From Eustoma russellianum (taxonomy: Eukaryota > Streptophyta > Magnoliopsida > Gentianales > Gentianaceae), in the NCBI GenBank assembly GCA_036186865.1, contig AP025040.1, forward strand, positions 35,600,912 through 35,664,911: a stretch of DNA of 64,000 bases, in the 5' to 3' direction. Shown here piece after piece: positions 43,137 to 56,100 of this stretch; position 1 is the first letter of the stretch, and the number at the start of each line of letters is the position of its first letter. A model generated the notes under the pieces. It was not told where the DNA came from and searched no databases. It saw only the letters and a program-made list of their open reading frames with translations. A program made the position numbers and the translations under genes.

Positions 43137-46100
43137 ATATCCTATCCCCTTACAAAAAGTTTTGTCCTCGAAACTTGCGTATGGTGTAATCAATGATTTA
43201 GTATGGTTCTAATTGATTCATCCACCTAGATAATGATCAAACTATACATCAATTGCATATGTTGATATGTTCATATTACACTTTCTCGATATAGGACTAA
43301 ATCCTCAGAATCATTCCTTGTACACATACAAGTAATTGCTACTCCATTTCTCTTCGCTTATTTAAGATCTTAACCTAATCTACCAATGATTATCGAATCA
43401 ATTTAAGGGTATTGTCATCATACCGGAGTTTTATAACCCAATTGTCGGTGTGTAACGTACATGTATCTGCGACCATCAGCAGCTCTCTAAGATCAGTTCT
43501 TATATGTACTATAATCTTTAACTTAGTTCTCTATAATGACGACTTATAAACCTCCATTTATACCATTTGACGTGTATCATTCAACTTATTGTAGTCTACA
43601 ATTCCGATTTCTTAACACGTCATATATGATTCATCTCCTATTTACATGTCACAAAATATTCATCAAGTCCTCCGATTTATTACTCATTACACTTCATAGA
43701 TATAGAATCAAGTTTCAAAATCAATTCTTATGTACTTACGAGCTAGTTCTATGATCATGTCCTTATTTTTTTTCAGATATATCATCAACAACCTAGTATA
43801 CGAAGTATGTGCATGGACATATTTCCATCAATTTAAATTAGTTCACGTGGCTGTGAGGTTCTGATCGCAATTTCAAATATGAGCAATGTGACTAATAGGA
43901 CAAAGATTGTATTTTGTGTTCTTTGAATTGGAAACCACGATGCCAAATAAACTCAGCCAGTAGTTTAGGACGTTGGAAAGAATTATAAATAATTACATAT
44001 CAATTGCAAAAGTAGGCCACTATTCATAAGTGGTACAACAATTTTAGTTTCACAATATTTACTTATATTGAACCGGCCAGAAATGTTTTAATAGTTTTAG
44101 AATAGAGTAAGCAATTTCTGCCTGTAATTGGTAAACGATGCGACAGGGTGACCACGTAAAAAAAAACTTTGATAAAATTTTCAGAATAGGAAAAAATTAA
44201 GGTACAGAAAGTATAATTTAAAGATAAATGGGTTGTGTTCAATTTAAATTAAGAAGATACAACACTTCTGTTGCTCTATCCAGTTTAAAAGGAAAAAAAT
44301 GTCTTGAGAAAATAGATACATTCATCTATGCATTCACATATATTTATGCATGATCCTTATGTTGATATCAAAATAGACGCGTTGATTTTTCGCAAAACAT
44401 AGAAAGTATAGAAAGATTGCTTACAATGTTGATAATTGACAAATACATTTATTTTAGTAAAATCAATATGGTTAAACAGAAATTTGAGAAATATAAGAAA
44501 TATGTAAACATATCATTCTTTGAAAACATCGACATTTAAAAATATACCTAATCTTCCAGTGTTGTCGGAGAGGAATATAGCCTTGTAAAGTAATATGCAA
44601 AAAAATTATAACTAGTTGAAATGTTTAGTAACAGAATCTTTGAAATGCCTTTGGAGTATAAAATATGTCTTGGTGCACGTGCTTATACGAAAATGTTTTA
44701 CTACTTGAAAAATAATAGTCCAATACTTCATATAATTTTTTTCTAAGTCACCCCTTAATGTTAGTGAAAAATCCACCTATGCACCATTTCTTATAAATCT
44801 GTCACTTAAGTTGTCCAACATTAGTATGACACACTAATTATTAACTGACTTAGGAAATTCTAGTTCACCATGATTCCACGTGCCACTTTGATCCACTGTA
44901 CCTCGTTACTTGGTTATTTGAACCACTAATTTTATTCTAGTTCATATGAAAAAACCACTACTTGTTCATGCCCGCTCTATTTTAATTCAAGCCCAATAAA
45001 TTTAATTTAAGTAATTCAACGTTTCTATAAATCAACACTTAACTAGAAGTTAGTAAAGATTCATTATTCCCATATACTTGTTATAGCCGATTTGTGTCTT
45101 TTTGTACCGATCAATATCTTTAATGGGACTAATACCGTCGTCCTACTTAATAACTTTAAATTTCAACATCTTAACCCTAGACTATAAATTCCTTCGTATG
45201 ATTATCTTACTAAACACTACTGATTATAATGCTTATGACTCACTACTTAGTTTCTATTATTTCTCAATAAATCATCTCTTAATATCTATCATACTATAAT
45301 AATTCATTTCTTAGTAGCTAGTGTCTCGGCTTAGACCTATGTTTGCCTTGATGCTACCGTCCAAGTAGGGATATGGGCCTGTTTTACTTTACCCGAATGG
45401 TACCGAGTCCCATGCTATTGTTGCGGTGAAGAAGCCTAAGTTACTACCTGACCTATTAATATATCACTAGCGTTTGGAGTTGGGTGTTCTGGCTAACATT
45501 TTAATTCATTCAAATTAATTATATAGTATTCAACTAGGGTTACTAAGATCACGACTTAAAGAGTTATGATCAACTTAAATAAGGTAGAATTGCATGGGAT
45601 ACCCTAGGTATACATGTTGCGTAACCGATCGTCTCCTTAAGTCTAAGGTCATAACTTACTTTTAGGATTGTTCTTAGTATCATCATTTCTTAATTCTGAG
45701 AACATGTCTGTTTTTCTAAATCATGCTTAGTGTATGATAAACGCTTTTGATTACCTTCACTATTTATGTTCAAGGTCAACTCTTAATCTGAATCATTACT
45801 TATGTTTAAGGTTGTGGCTTATGTTCAGGATGATCGCTTATAACTGAGGGTAGTACCTAAGTTCATGATCATCGCTTATGTTCAAATCATCACTTATGTC
45901 TAAGATTGTGACTTAGGGGAAAAATCATAACTTAATTTCTAATATCATGGCCCAAATCTACATTTCCGCTGTAGATCTAGAACCATTCTTTGAAAATCGT
46001 ACTCTCGGCGTGTAATACCTCTTGGACTCCTTCCGAAAAGATCCAAATGATCGGCGGTGTTAGCTGTGCTGTGCCACCACTCCTCCGTATCTCTTTGTAG

Positions 46101-46652
46101 AAGAATCTCAGGTCCAAGTGCGGTGGTGGTGGAGGCAGTGCCTGCTAGTTTCATCAGCTGGTGCTACTGTGCTAAGGTGTTGATCAATGTGACTATGGCA
46201 TCTTCAAGTGCTTGGGGATGATCACCTGATTCTGGTGGTTCTCACCACCATTTCCTTTATTACCGACTTGTTCACATCTTGTCGCTATTTTTCTAGAATT
46301 TAGAATGGTCGGAAATATATTTATCTAAGTCATGCTAAGTTAGGGGGTTACTTTGGAAATTTCTAACAACTTAAGGGGTTACATGCAAATGTTCAGGGGT
46401 AATTGGGGAAATCATGTCATTTACAGAATTCATGCTAAAAGTTAGAGGTAGAATGGTAATTAAGTAAGGAGACGATTGCTCACTCTTGTACCCCTTACCC
46501 GATCATAACTTAAGTCTAAGATCATCACTTAACCCTATTTGGTTGCTAAGGTAAAATTGTCATTTTAGAAAGAAGATTGTAGCTTAAGTCTAAGTGATCT
46601 AGTTAATCATGTGTTTCTGAGGCGGATCTGGAGCCTCGGCTTTGATACCACC
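43137..46652 (-). other. Gypsy-4 internal region, mostly non-coding
   Basis: 43137-43151 is the complement of a polypurine tract (TAAGGGGATAGGATAT read on the minus strand). The next 2.8 kb are AT-rich without recognisable pol domains. Near 45940-46260 the minus strand has a decayed gag-like start (PPPPHLDLRFFYKEIRRSGG). The leader holds degenerate repeats of CATAACTTAAGTCTAAGGT type (45530-45940 and 46490-46610), also seen in the Gypsy-3 leader. Confidence 0.65.
46639..46650 (-). promoter_or_regulatory. Gypsy-4 primer binding site
   Basis: The minus strand reads TGGTATCAAAGC, two bases from the LTR edge at 46653. It is complementary to initiator tRNA-Met with one change. Confidence 0.75.
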
Positions 46653-46901
46653 TGTAGCGTCCCACTCCCGAACCTTAGCTTCGGGAAGCACCTGCCGTAG
46701 TTTGCTACGAGAACTACAAGGTGTCGTTCAAACTTCTTTACACTTCTGAAATGACGTAGAAATTTTTCGCAGACACGATAATAAAAATAAACCTCTCGAT
46801 TAAAATAAATCAATCGGTAATAAAATGAAGTACCAGAGTTGACGCGACCCGCTACGTCAAGTATAAAATACTGAAATCAAATGATAAGTCTAAGTAGAGG
46901 T
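46653..46901 (-). repeat. Gypsy-4 5' LTR, inner part only
   Basis: Matches 40657-40905 (TGTAGCG(C/T)CCACTCCCG... to GTAGAGGT) with about 85-90 percent identity by eye. It is cut at 46901 by the SIRE-like element. Confidence 0.85.
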
Positions 46902-49075
46902 TGTAGGACTTGTAAAGCACCAATAAAAGGTGGGGTTGAATAGTGGATGCGGAAAATTTTGTTTTTAAAAATTTTTGAACCAAAAACCTCACTTCTGAAA
47001 ACGGTTACTTTTTTCAGATTCTTATATGAAATAATTTGAAGACCTAGTTAAAGACCTCCAAAAATTATGAAATTTGGTAAGAATCTACTCTCAAATGTTA
47101 TGTGTATCTCATAAAAATGTCAAATTAAAATTCCACTCCTAACCCCTTGAAAATACGTTTTTGGTCAGATTGTGCAAATCTGCTAGAAACAATACTCTGA
47201 CTTGAAAATTTTATTTAGATTAAATGGTGACTCTAAATGGTCATGACAAGACCCTCCATATATGTATTTTAATAGGTTGAAACAGTTTTCAAAAATTCCT
47301 TTGGAAAGTATATCAATCACGTTGATGTTCTCAACCTTTGCAACTCTGCAAATCAGATTGCACTAGTCTCAGAACTATTCAAGTTTGACTGACTTATACT
47401 TATGCAAATAACTTGAAACTTGCGGAAAATGAATTCTAAGAGGTGTGGCTATGTTTTTGCAAACGTTTATGATTATTGAAATTTGTTTGCTATTTTTACC
47501 TTTGCAATGAAATTGATGCAGAATGCTAGAAACTGAAAGTAAAGTGCAGTAAAGTAAAGACACCAAGGATTTTATACTGGTTCGGTTAAATCAACCTACC
47601 CCAGTCTTTGAAGACACCTTCCTCGGTTATCACTAAACACAATAAACACCTTACCACAAGGGTTAATGGAGTTACATATTAACTCCATCCTTTTACAAAC
47701 AATACAATCAAGCAAATGGATCATGGACACCATCACTGAACGAATGAAGGTTTGATCACACCTTGATCAACCTTTTATAATAATTGAAACGTGTATGGTG
47801 GAATATTCAGAGCTTATATAATATCAAGATTTTATGAAAAATAGGCTTGAGAGAAGAAGAAGAAGAAAGAAAGGTCGAAGAAGAGAGTAGAAGATTTTGC
47901 ACTTGAGAGAAAAATGAGAGTTGTCTTTGCCTTGTTTGCACTACTCCTCTTCCTTTTTAATCAAGCTTGGCCGCCTCCTAGGGCTTTTCTTCCTTCTTGA
48001 GAATTCTCTTTAATGCTCTTGGAAGACTACCTTGTGTAGATATAACATTATCTTGCTTACTTGTCACACTGTGATTGGAAGGATGACTTGACCTTGCTTA
48101 TTTGTCACTTGATGATTGGTCCAACTTGGCATCCTTTAATGTACTGTAAAAATCTGAAATAAACTCATAAAACATGTGTCAAATAGTAGGAAAAATATTA
48201 CCAAACAATCACCATTCAATCCCTTCAATTTTGGGAAGCAAATTGAAGACAATATCCAACAAAAAATCGGCCACCTATAGTAGCACATGCTGAAATTTTC
48301 AGCATGTGTCTAATTTGAACTCTTTTGAATTGTTACCTTGTGTAGTTCCCTCTTTTATGTGACTAATTTTTTGTGGCATATTCTCCACCAATTGACATGT
48401 CAACTAAGCTCCACCTAGACTCCAATATGGCTGCAAATGGCATGTGGAATGGCTAGCATGTGCTGAAATTTTACTTTAGTAAGCTTTGTCAAATAATGCA
48501 CAATAATTACACATATATGGTAAATTCCAATCAGCCCTAATTTGAATTTTCTAGAACACTTTAACATGTCTTGAATGTGTAAAAAGTGTCTAGATACATG
48601 TTACAAATCATGCCAAAAAACGTTCCATGTGTTGTGTTTGTAGAAAGCCAAATATTCGACTTTCGTCGATTACGCAATTTTTCTCCGATTAAATTCAAAC
48701 TTTTTGCACATGTCATATATATTATGTCACACATAATGTACAACATGGAATGATTTAGTGGCTGAATTTAACATGTGAGCCACGAATTGTTTGGTCATTT
48801 TTGAAGTATATGTGCTGGCTATCTTTATATGTCAAGTACGTGACATGTCGGTGAAGTTTCGGTATTCACCCAGTACGACAATTTTTGGTTTATGACCTTG
48901 TGACGTGTCGTTATAATTTTGTCATCACTATGACTTATATCATATGATGTAAGACCTGAATATACTCATAAATATGAGGTATATAGTGGTGTGATGTTGA
49001 CGTACGTTTGTAATATATGTAACGTGTCGGTAGTACGTCAGAATATATGTGTATTATGCCTTTTTAAAAAAAATA

Positions 49076-49113
<38 letters not shown>

Positions 49114-49470
49114 GGCGTGTATATTGAAGGAATGATGAGACTTTCCATTTTCAATTTGTTGCCATCAAGCTTTCTCCAAATATGTCTTCACTTAAAGAAT
49201 TAGTTAGTTCATTAACTCAAGTACTTCACTTAACGAGCTAGTTTAGTTCATTAATTTTAGCACCTGAAAATAGTTCAAAGGCAATAAATGTTTTCCATAT
49301 GATGTAAGCTTTAATGCTTCACGACTTGTTAGTGCGACAACAATATATATAAAGCATATCAGACATGTATATAACAAAAACGTGTCAAGTAATAATTTTG
49401 TCATGCATTTTGTAAACCCGTACTATTCAAATCATGCATTTGTAAATCATTCAAACACTTTTTCTCAACA
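46902..49470 (-). mobile_element. SIRE-like Copia 3' LTR
   Basis: The plus strand reads TGTAGGACTTG at the start and TTTTTCTCAACA at the end (TG...CA). On the minus strand it is preceded by TCAAAAGGGGAAGAT (49471-49485), a polypurine tract like those of SIRE/Maximus elements. It contains the phrase TTTTATACTGGTTCGG (47570-47585), and the first 400 bp match the inverted copy at 1-408. No coding sequence. It is inserted into the Gypsy-4 5' LTR. Confidence 0.75.
49078..49107. repeat. (AT)n microsatellite
   Basis: About 14 AT units inside the SIRE-like LTR. Confidence 0.9.
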
Positions 49471-49537
49471 ATCTTCCCCTTTTGATGATTTACAAAATAA
49501 CACTGGTTCATGATTTAAATATAATTGCTCCCTCTCC
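49471..49537 (-). mobile_element. SIRE-like internal remnant before Gypsy-3
   Basis: The polypurine tract and about 50 bp of 3' internal region are visible before Gypsy-3 starts at 49538. The remainder of the element should lie right of the window. Confidence 0.6.
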
Positions 49538-49849
49538 TGTAGCGCCCCTCACCCTGCCTGCCCGGATACGGTGCGCCCACCGTACTTCACTACGGAGAGT
49601 ACCAGGCGTCAATGCATAACGTGTCGTAGTCCATAACAAAATGTATGGACTTCCATGCTTACATATCAACAAGTAAGCAAAACTTAGGCAGAATAAAAAC
49701 TTTTAAATAAAACATTCCGAGTATCTAACATTAGGTTTACAACCATGTCCGCCAAATAAAGGAAAGTCGCAAATTAAAGTTTCCAACATAAGTTCATCAA
49801 AACATAACCCATCATAAGAAAGTCCTTAAGCTGTCATCCTCTCGCACGT

Positions 49850-49897
49850 CTATGGATAGGGAACTCTAGGCTCGTCATCAATCCACTCTACTCCATT
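49850..49897 (-). CDS. Short acidic frame in LTR exon 2, Gypsy-3
   Basis: After acceptor GCATGCAG and two bases, the minus strand reads NGVEWIDDEPRVPYP and a stop. The 5' LTR copy (up to 58543) continues IDDEPKVRYL. It has Trp and an acidic DDEP, but does not align residue by residue with the EPEY-type peptides, so relationship is doubtful. Confidence 0.22.
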   Translation of the reverse strand, partial: NGVEWIDDEPRVPYP

Positions 49898-49899
49898 TC

Positions 49900-52455
49900 C
49901 TGCATGCTCTGGGAGGAAAAATAAGGGGGTGAATGACAAAGTCACTAGCAAGTACACCATAAACAATCAAGAATTAAATGGAAAGTATACACAAGAACCA
50001 AATCCCAAGAATTTGGATTCACAACATATTTGACCTTCAATCCATTAACTACCAGGAGATAAGATCATAACTTATGGAACAAGAAATGATAAGATCATAA
50101 CTTAGCAGACAATGAATGATAACATCTTAACCTGAGTAACAGTACATCAAGCATTCGACTAGCAATTAGATGCAATGTGCGTGAATATGCAAGTGTGATG
50201 CAATATGATAAGATGAAAATTAATTCGATCTTTCTTTCTTTCAAAACATCATCTTTGTAAAACGAGGAGTAGAGAGTGTTCAAATCTATTATATCCGGAT
50301 CTGAGGCAGTCATACCATTCTCTTCAGATTTATTATTTCCGGATCTGAAAACGGTCATACAATCAATCATCATCGTTAGGTCTACTCTCTCCAGGCCTGA
50401 ACGGTCATAAATCATCATAATCAGGTCTATTCTTGTCTGGGCCTGGAGGGTCATAATCATCATAATCAGGTCTATTCTCTCCGGTCCTGAACGATCATAC
50501 TCATCATCAGATCAATTAACCCCGGATCTGGAGCGGGTTGTGCTGGCCAGAAATTTATGGTACCAATAGGAGTCTTTCTTTCAAAACTGAAATCTTTTCG
50601 TAATTTATTTGACATAAAATCAGTCTCAAAAATCATATAAATGGAGACAATGCAATGCATGATGTGCAATATGCAACTCATGACTAAATGCATCACATAA
50701 CACATATATGATCTTGTTCTTTAAGCTGCAAAATATTCCAGTATTAACACTCTGTTCATGTGGCCTCAAACATATCAAATCAGGCCTATTTTCATAAACC
50801 TATGCCACACATATGCATAATGGAGCCTTATCTGCGTGCCATAAAAATTCCGTAACGTTACGAGGTAGATAAAACCCTCAAATCATTAAGTTACTAAAAA
50901 GGGTACTGCTGAATCCAGTAGTGCAGTACCCAACTTTACCTTAATTTCAAGGCCATAAAATCTTATTTAATTTGGTCCATCACCTGGAAAACATAATAAA
51001 CACACCAAGGAATAATACTCATATGCCCAAACAGCACATACAAGTCCAAATCAACAAGATCAAGGTCCCCCAACTCATGCCATAAATCTGTCCTGTTTTC
51101 CAGTTTTGTAACACAAACTTCAATTCAGTTGTTAACCCTCAAAACAATGGTTCCAAGCTGATTTATTTACATGGACATGTTCATATATGTCTTAGGTAAC
51201 TACCATAAAAATTTCAAGGCAATCCAATTTTTTAAAATGGTCATTTCATTATTTTTCTAAGGCTAGGTACATGCAGAATCTGTAGTGACCAGTTCTCACT
51301 AAAAATTTCATTAAGGTCAAACCACATCTCTTTTTACCAAAATTCCACCTCTCAAATTTACTACACACATCAAGTTACCAGCATACCAAAAATCAGTTCA
51401 TTTGAACACTCTTAAGGTTCGTTTTCAGACAAAATAATTTGCAACTCAAAGCTGTCCAGTTCAAGTAATTCCAGCATTTCGACACTTTTTATTGTTCAAG
51501 CATTTTCCAACCAACTTCATTCCTTAAAATAACTTACTAACCACTAAATACACACTTTAACATAATCATTCCAGGTTTCATAACATTCTTTAGGCTACAC
51601 ATGAATCTTGCCAAAATAGCCTTGCAAAGTTATACATAACACACGCTATTTTCATGTCTTTCATGCTTCACAAAGTCTAGTCTTAACAAGAATTAGTATT
51701 CTATCCTACTAGACCTTAAAACCGTCACCCCCATGGTGAGAGGAATGTCTGAACCATGTTTACATTAGGCATGCAACACATCCATTTGGTAAATCATTTA
51801 ATCATGCCATTTTCATACATTTTATGCCTTATAGAGTTCATTCTTATCAAGGAGTGGTTCACTACTCATCTCACCCTCAAAGCCGTACCCTATGGTGAGG
51901 GGAATGTCTCATCCTATGTTTAAAATAGGCATGCAACATATCCATTGAGGAAATTACCCACATGCAAACACTTTTCCCTTATAAACAACTAATTTCTCAT
52001 GCTTGAACTTAGAATCTTCAACTAAGATTCATAAATTAAAAAGCTAGTCATTCAAGCATACACTTCACAAATAAGTCAAGGTTTCTTAGAGTGTATTTGT
52101 CTCTTTGAGCTTAGATGTTTCTCTAGCTTGTGCTTTGGTTAAAATAGAGTAGAGTTTCCTCCAAGTTTCCCCCTATGACATACGGTTTTGAGGGAGGGGT
52201 TGGAGTAAATATTTAGCTACTATTTAAAGACATAATGGAGATACTTTGAGGTTAGATTAGCGTACCAAAATGAGGCTTCAATGGAGGTTGAAATGAATTC
52301 AAACCAGCAAGATGTTAGCACCACTTAGTAATTTGAAGAATCTTCACCTAGTGGCTCTTTGAAGGCCACTGTTTTGGCATGGAAAAGAGAGGTAGGATGT
52401 GAGTTTTACTACTTGAAATATGAAATTCACTTAGGAAATTCAACATGCAACTTAC
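49900..52455 (-). other. Inferred LTR intron, Gypsy-3 (2556 bp)
   Basis: Donor TCTAG/GTAAGTTGC is a near-consensus plant 5' splice site. The acceptor is CAGAGCATGCAG/G. The presumed first exon (52456 upward on the minus strand, to about 52620) has no ATG, so splicing would take the long ATG-containing LTR interior out of the leader. Confidence 0.55.
50262..50540 (-). repeat. Hairpin unit array, Gypsy-3 LTR
   Basis: About five units of roughly 45-55 bp. On the minus strand the inverted repeats TCAGG/CCTGA or CAGAT/ATCTG enclose loops such as CCGGATATAATAGA or CCGGAGAGAATAGA. Units are separated by TGATGATTATGACCGT-like text. The array occupies the place of the TATAAAG arrays in Gypsy-1 and -2. 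Confidence 0.75.
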
Positions 52456-53084
52456 CTAGAAGAGTCTTTGGAGCTTGAAGATGGAGATGATCTTGAGTCT
52501 CCTAGCTCACTCCTAGCCGTGTGAGTTGAGGATGATGGAGAGATTGTCTAAGTGTTCAATGAGTTTCTAGTTGTTTGCTTGGGCAACTCTTGAGAATGTT
52601 GAATGTTGGAGATGGAGGAGAGACTTCTAATTAAATTGAAGAAGGCTCCATGGGGTAGAAGGGGAGGGGAGCCAGCGGTTGGGTCAAAAAGAGAGGGTAG
52701 AAGATTCTCATGTGTGCTTAGGAAGAAGAGAGCAATTCTTGTGTCTTGCCCCTTTGACCCCTTTTGTCCCCCATGCTTAGAATTTTCCTCTTATTTTATT
52801 TTGGTCTTCACAAATTAAATAGACATGTGAAGACTAAGGAGACTTCTAGAACCCCTTCTCATGTTGGCCGAATGCTTGGAGGGTTAGGAAGGGTATTTTT
52901 ATCATTTCACTCGTTTCATAAACGTACATATATAATTATATCAATTCTTGTAATATTTACTTTATTGAAATTTAATTAAAGAAGCAATAATAAAACTTAA
53001 TAAAATGCACTTGAAAGATCCAACCTCTCATTGATTCACTGTATACGAGTCTCAAGTACAAAACGATTTTTGTTGGGTACAACA

Positions 53085-53098
53085 TCCTCCCCCTCTTA
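53085..53098 (-). promoter_or_regulatory. Gypsy-3 polypurine tract
   Basis: The minus strand reads TAAGAGGGGGAGGA immediately before the 3' LTR. Confidence 0.8.
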
Positions 53099-53129
53099 TT
53101 ATAAGTTTCATCCTTGAAACTTAAGAGCA

Positions 53130-56100
53130 CTAATCAAAAAAATTCGGGTATAAGCTCTTCATGTTTTCTACCGTCCCCCAAGTGGCTTCATCAATCGAGT
53201 GGTGCTTCCATTGCACCTTAACCATAGGAATAGATCGTTTCCTTAGAGCCTTTTCTTTCGGTCAACGATCCTCTCCGGCACTTCTTCATATGACACGTCG
53301 GCTTCAACTTTCAAGGGCTGCTCCTCGATGATATGACTGGGCTCATGCACGTACCGGCGAAGCTGGGATGCATGAAATACATCGTGCAACTGAGACAACG
53401 ACGGCGGAAGTGCTAACCGGTAGGCGACTTCTCCAATCCTCTCAAGAATTTCATATGGCCTGATAAACCTTGGACTTAGTTTACCTTTTATGCCAAATCC
53501 TTTTACTCCCTTTGACGGCGACACCTTTAAGAATACTTTTTCACCGGCCTGAAATTCCACTGGTCGCCGTTTTTTGTCAGCCCAAACTTTGCTTCTTTCT
53601 TGGGCCGCTTTCAACCTTTGCTTGACAATTATCACTTTCTCTCAGGTATGCTCCACTAAGTCAGGTCCTGCAAAACTTTTATCTCCAATTTCATCCCAAT
53701 AGAGTGGAGATCGGCACTTTCTTCCATGTAGCGCTTCATAAGGAGCCATTCCAATGGATCGATGGTAGCTATTATTATAGTAAAACTCCGCTAGCTTGAG
53801 ACTCTTGGCCCAACTTCCTCCGAAATCAAGGACGCAAGCTCGTAACATGTCTTCTAATGTTTGGATGGTCCTCTCCTATTGACCATCCGTCTGAGGATGA
53901 AATGCTGAACTCATCCGTATCTCAGTGCCCATCGCTTTTTGGAAAGCTGTCCAAATTCGAGAAGTAAAGCGAGGGTCGCGGTCACAAACAATACTCATGG
54001 GTATTCCATGCAGGCACACAATCTGATCAACATACATAGTAGCCAATTTCTCCATAGAGCTTTGATTGTCATAGCCATGAAATGGGCGGATTTCGTTAAA
54101 CGATCGACTACAACCCAAATAGCATCATGTCCATTCTTTGTCCTTGGTAGGTCAGTCACAAAGTCCATAGTGATGTGATCCCATTTCCACTCAGGGACTT
54201 CAAGAGCCTGCAATAATCCGGTGGGTCTTTGATGTTCTGCTTTCACTTTCTGGCAAACGAGGCATCTCTCCACGAATTCAGCAATTTGTTTCTTCATGCT
54301 ATGCCACCAGAATCTCTGCTTTAAGTCTTGGTACATTTTGTTGACTCCGGGATGAATAGATAGACGAGAACTACGAGCTTCTCGAATGACTTCATTCTTT
54401 ATGTCGTAATCATGGGTACGCACAATCGACCTCTGAACCACAAATTGTCATCATTTTTGACCTCAAACTCTTTAGAAGGCTTCGTTTTCAACTTATCCTT
54501 AATTTTCTTCAAAGCTTCATCTTTTCCTTGACCCTCTTTAATTTTGTCGATCAATGAAGGAATCAACATCAACTTAGCAAGTACATTATCAATGGAATCA
54601 ACCACTTCAAGATCAAACTCTTCCATGTCACGATGCAAAGGTGGTTGACGTGGATGGCTTTTCTTCCGACTAAGGCCGTTAGCAACTCTATTGGCTTTCC
54701 TTGGATGATACTGGATGGAGAGGTCATAATCCTTCATCAACCCTAGCCATCGGCGTTGATACATATTTAATTCCTTCAGGGTGAAAAGGTACTTAAGACT
54801 TTTGTGATCCGTAAAGATTTTGCACCTTTCAACGTACAGATAATGTCTCCGTATCTTTAGGGCAAAGACTACAGCTGCAAGCTCAAGATCATGTACTGGA
54901 TAGTTCTGCTCGAACGGCTTCAACTGTCGAGATGCATACGCAATCACTCGATCTTTCTGCATTAACACACATCCAAGTCTATTCTTCGAGGCGTCACTGT
55001 AAACTACAAAACATTCACCCGAAATAGGCTGAGCCAAAACTGGAGTGGATGTCAACTTCTCCTTCAACTCGCTAAAGCTCCTTTCACAGTCCGATGTACA
55101 TTCGAACTTTGTCTTCTTCTGTGTCAATCGGGTGAGAGTCATAGCAATCTGAGAGAACCCTTCAACAAACTTGCGATAATAGCCGGCGAGACCAAGAAAA
55201 CTCCGTACTTCTGTAACGTTCGTTGGCCTTGGCCATTTTGTGATTGCTTCAATCTCTTTGGGACCTACTGATATCCAATCTTCAGATATGACATGGCCGA
55301 GAAATGCTACACTTTGCAGCCAAAATTCGCATTTACTGAATTTGGCGTACAACTGCTTCTTCCGTATGATTCAAGGATGATCCTTAAATGTGCCGCATGA
55401 GACTTTTCGTCTGGTGAGTATATCAATATATCGTCAATGAAAACCACAACAAACTTCTCCAATGGCTCTTGAAATACCTGATTCATAAGGTCCATGAATG
55501 CCGTGGGGCATTCATCAATCCGAATGGCATCACAAGAAATTCATAATGCCCATAACGCCACCTGAACGCAGTTTTCAGAATATCTTCGGCTTTGATCTTC
55601 AATTGAAAATATCCAGAACGAAGATAAATTTTACTGAAAACTCGTGCTTCCTGTACCAAGATACCTTTAGATAGGGTTCAAAACAGAACTATTATTGAAA
55701 CAAAAATTTTAATTTCTTACTCGAAGCTGATCGAACAGATCATCGATCCTAGGCAGTGGGTACTTGTTCTTTATTGTAATCTTGTTGAGTTCTCTATAAC
55801 CATGCACAGACGCAGGCTTCCATCCTTTTTCTTTACGAATAACACTGGAGCACCCCAAGGCGAGACGCTTGGGCGTATAAGTTTATTTTCTAAGAGCTTA
55901 CACAACTGTTCCTTCAGTTCCTTCAACTCAGCAGGCGCCATTCGACTTTGATATCGGCTCAGCTCCCGGAATGAAATTGATTTCAAATGAGATCTCTCAA
56001 TCTAGGGGAAGGCCCAGTAATTCCTCTGGAAAGACATCATGATACTCCTAAACTACCGGAACTTGAGAAAGATCAGATGGCGCTTGATCGACACATAGCA

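Larger units (their letters stand above)
40657..46901 (-). mobile_element. Gypsy-4: pol-less LTR element, interrupted on the right
   Basis: LTR 40657-43136, internal 43137-46652, partial second LTR 46653-46901. The primer site lies at 46639-46650 on the minus strand. It is inserted in Copia-2 RNase H; the base pairs before it are cggag. The internal 3.5 kb contain no protease, RT or integrase, only a weak gag-like start. LTR style and splice signals match the other Gypsy elements here, so it is probably a non-autonomous derivative. The rest of its 5' LTR should resume beyond the window, after the SIRE-like element inserted at 46902. Confidence 0.8.
49538..53084 (-). repeat. Gypsy-3 3' LTR (3547 bp)
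   Basis: The plus strand starts TGTAGCGCCCCTCACC and ends GGGTACAACA. It is repeated from 58199. Next to it, 53085-53098 is the complement of the polypurine tract. The minus strand holds a perfect donor TCTAG/GTAAGTTGC (52456/52455), about five hairpin units (50262-50540), a short hairpin (49934-49944) and acceptor GCATGCAG (49900). Two diverged direct repeats of about 175 bp lie at 51650-51960. Confidence 0.87.
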
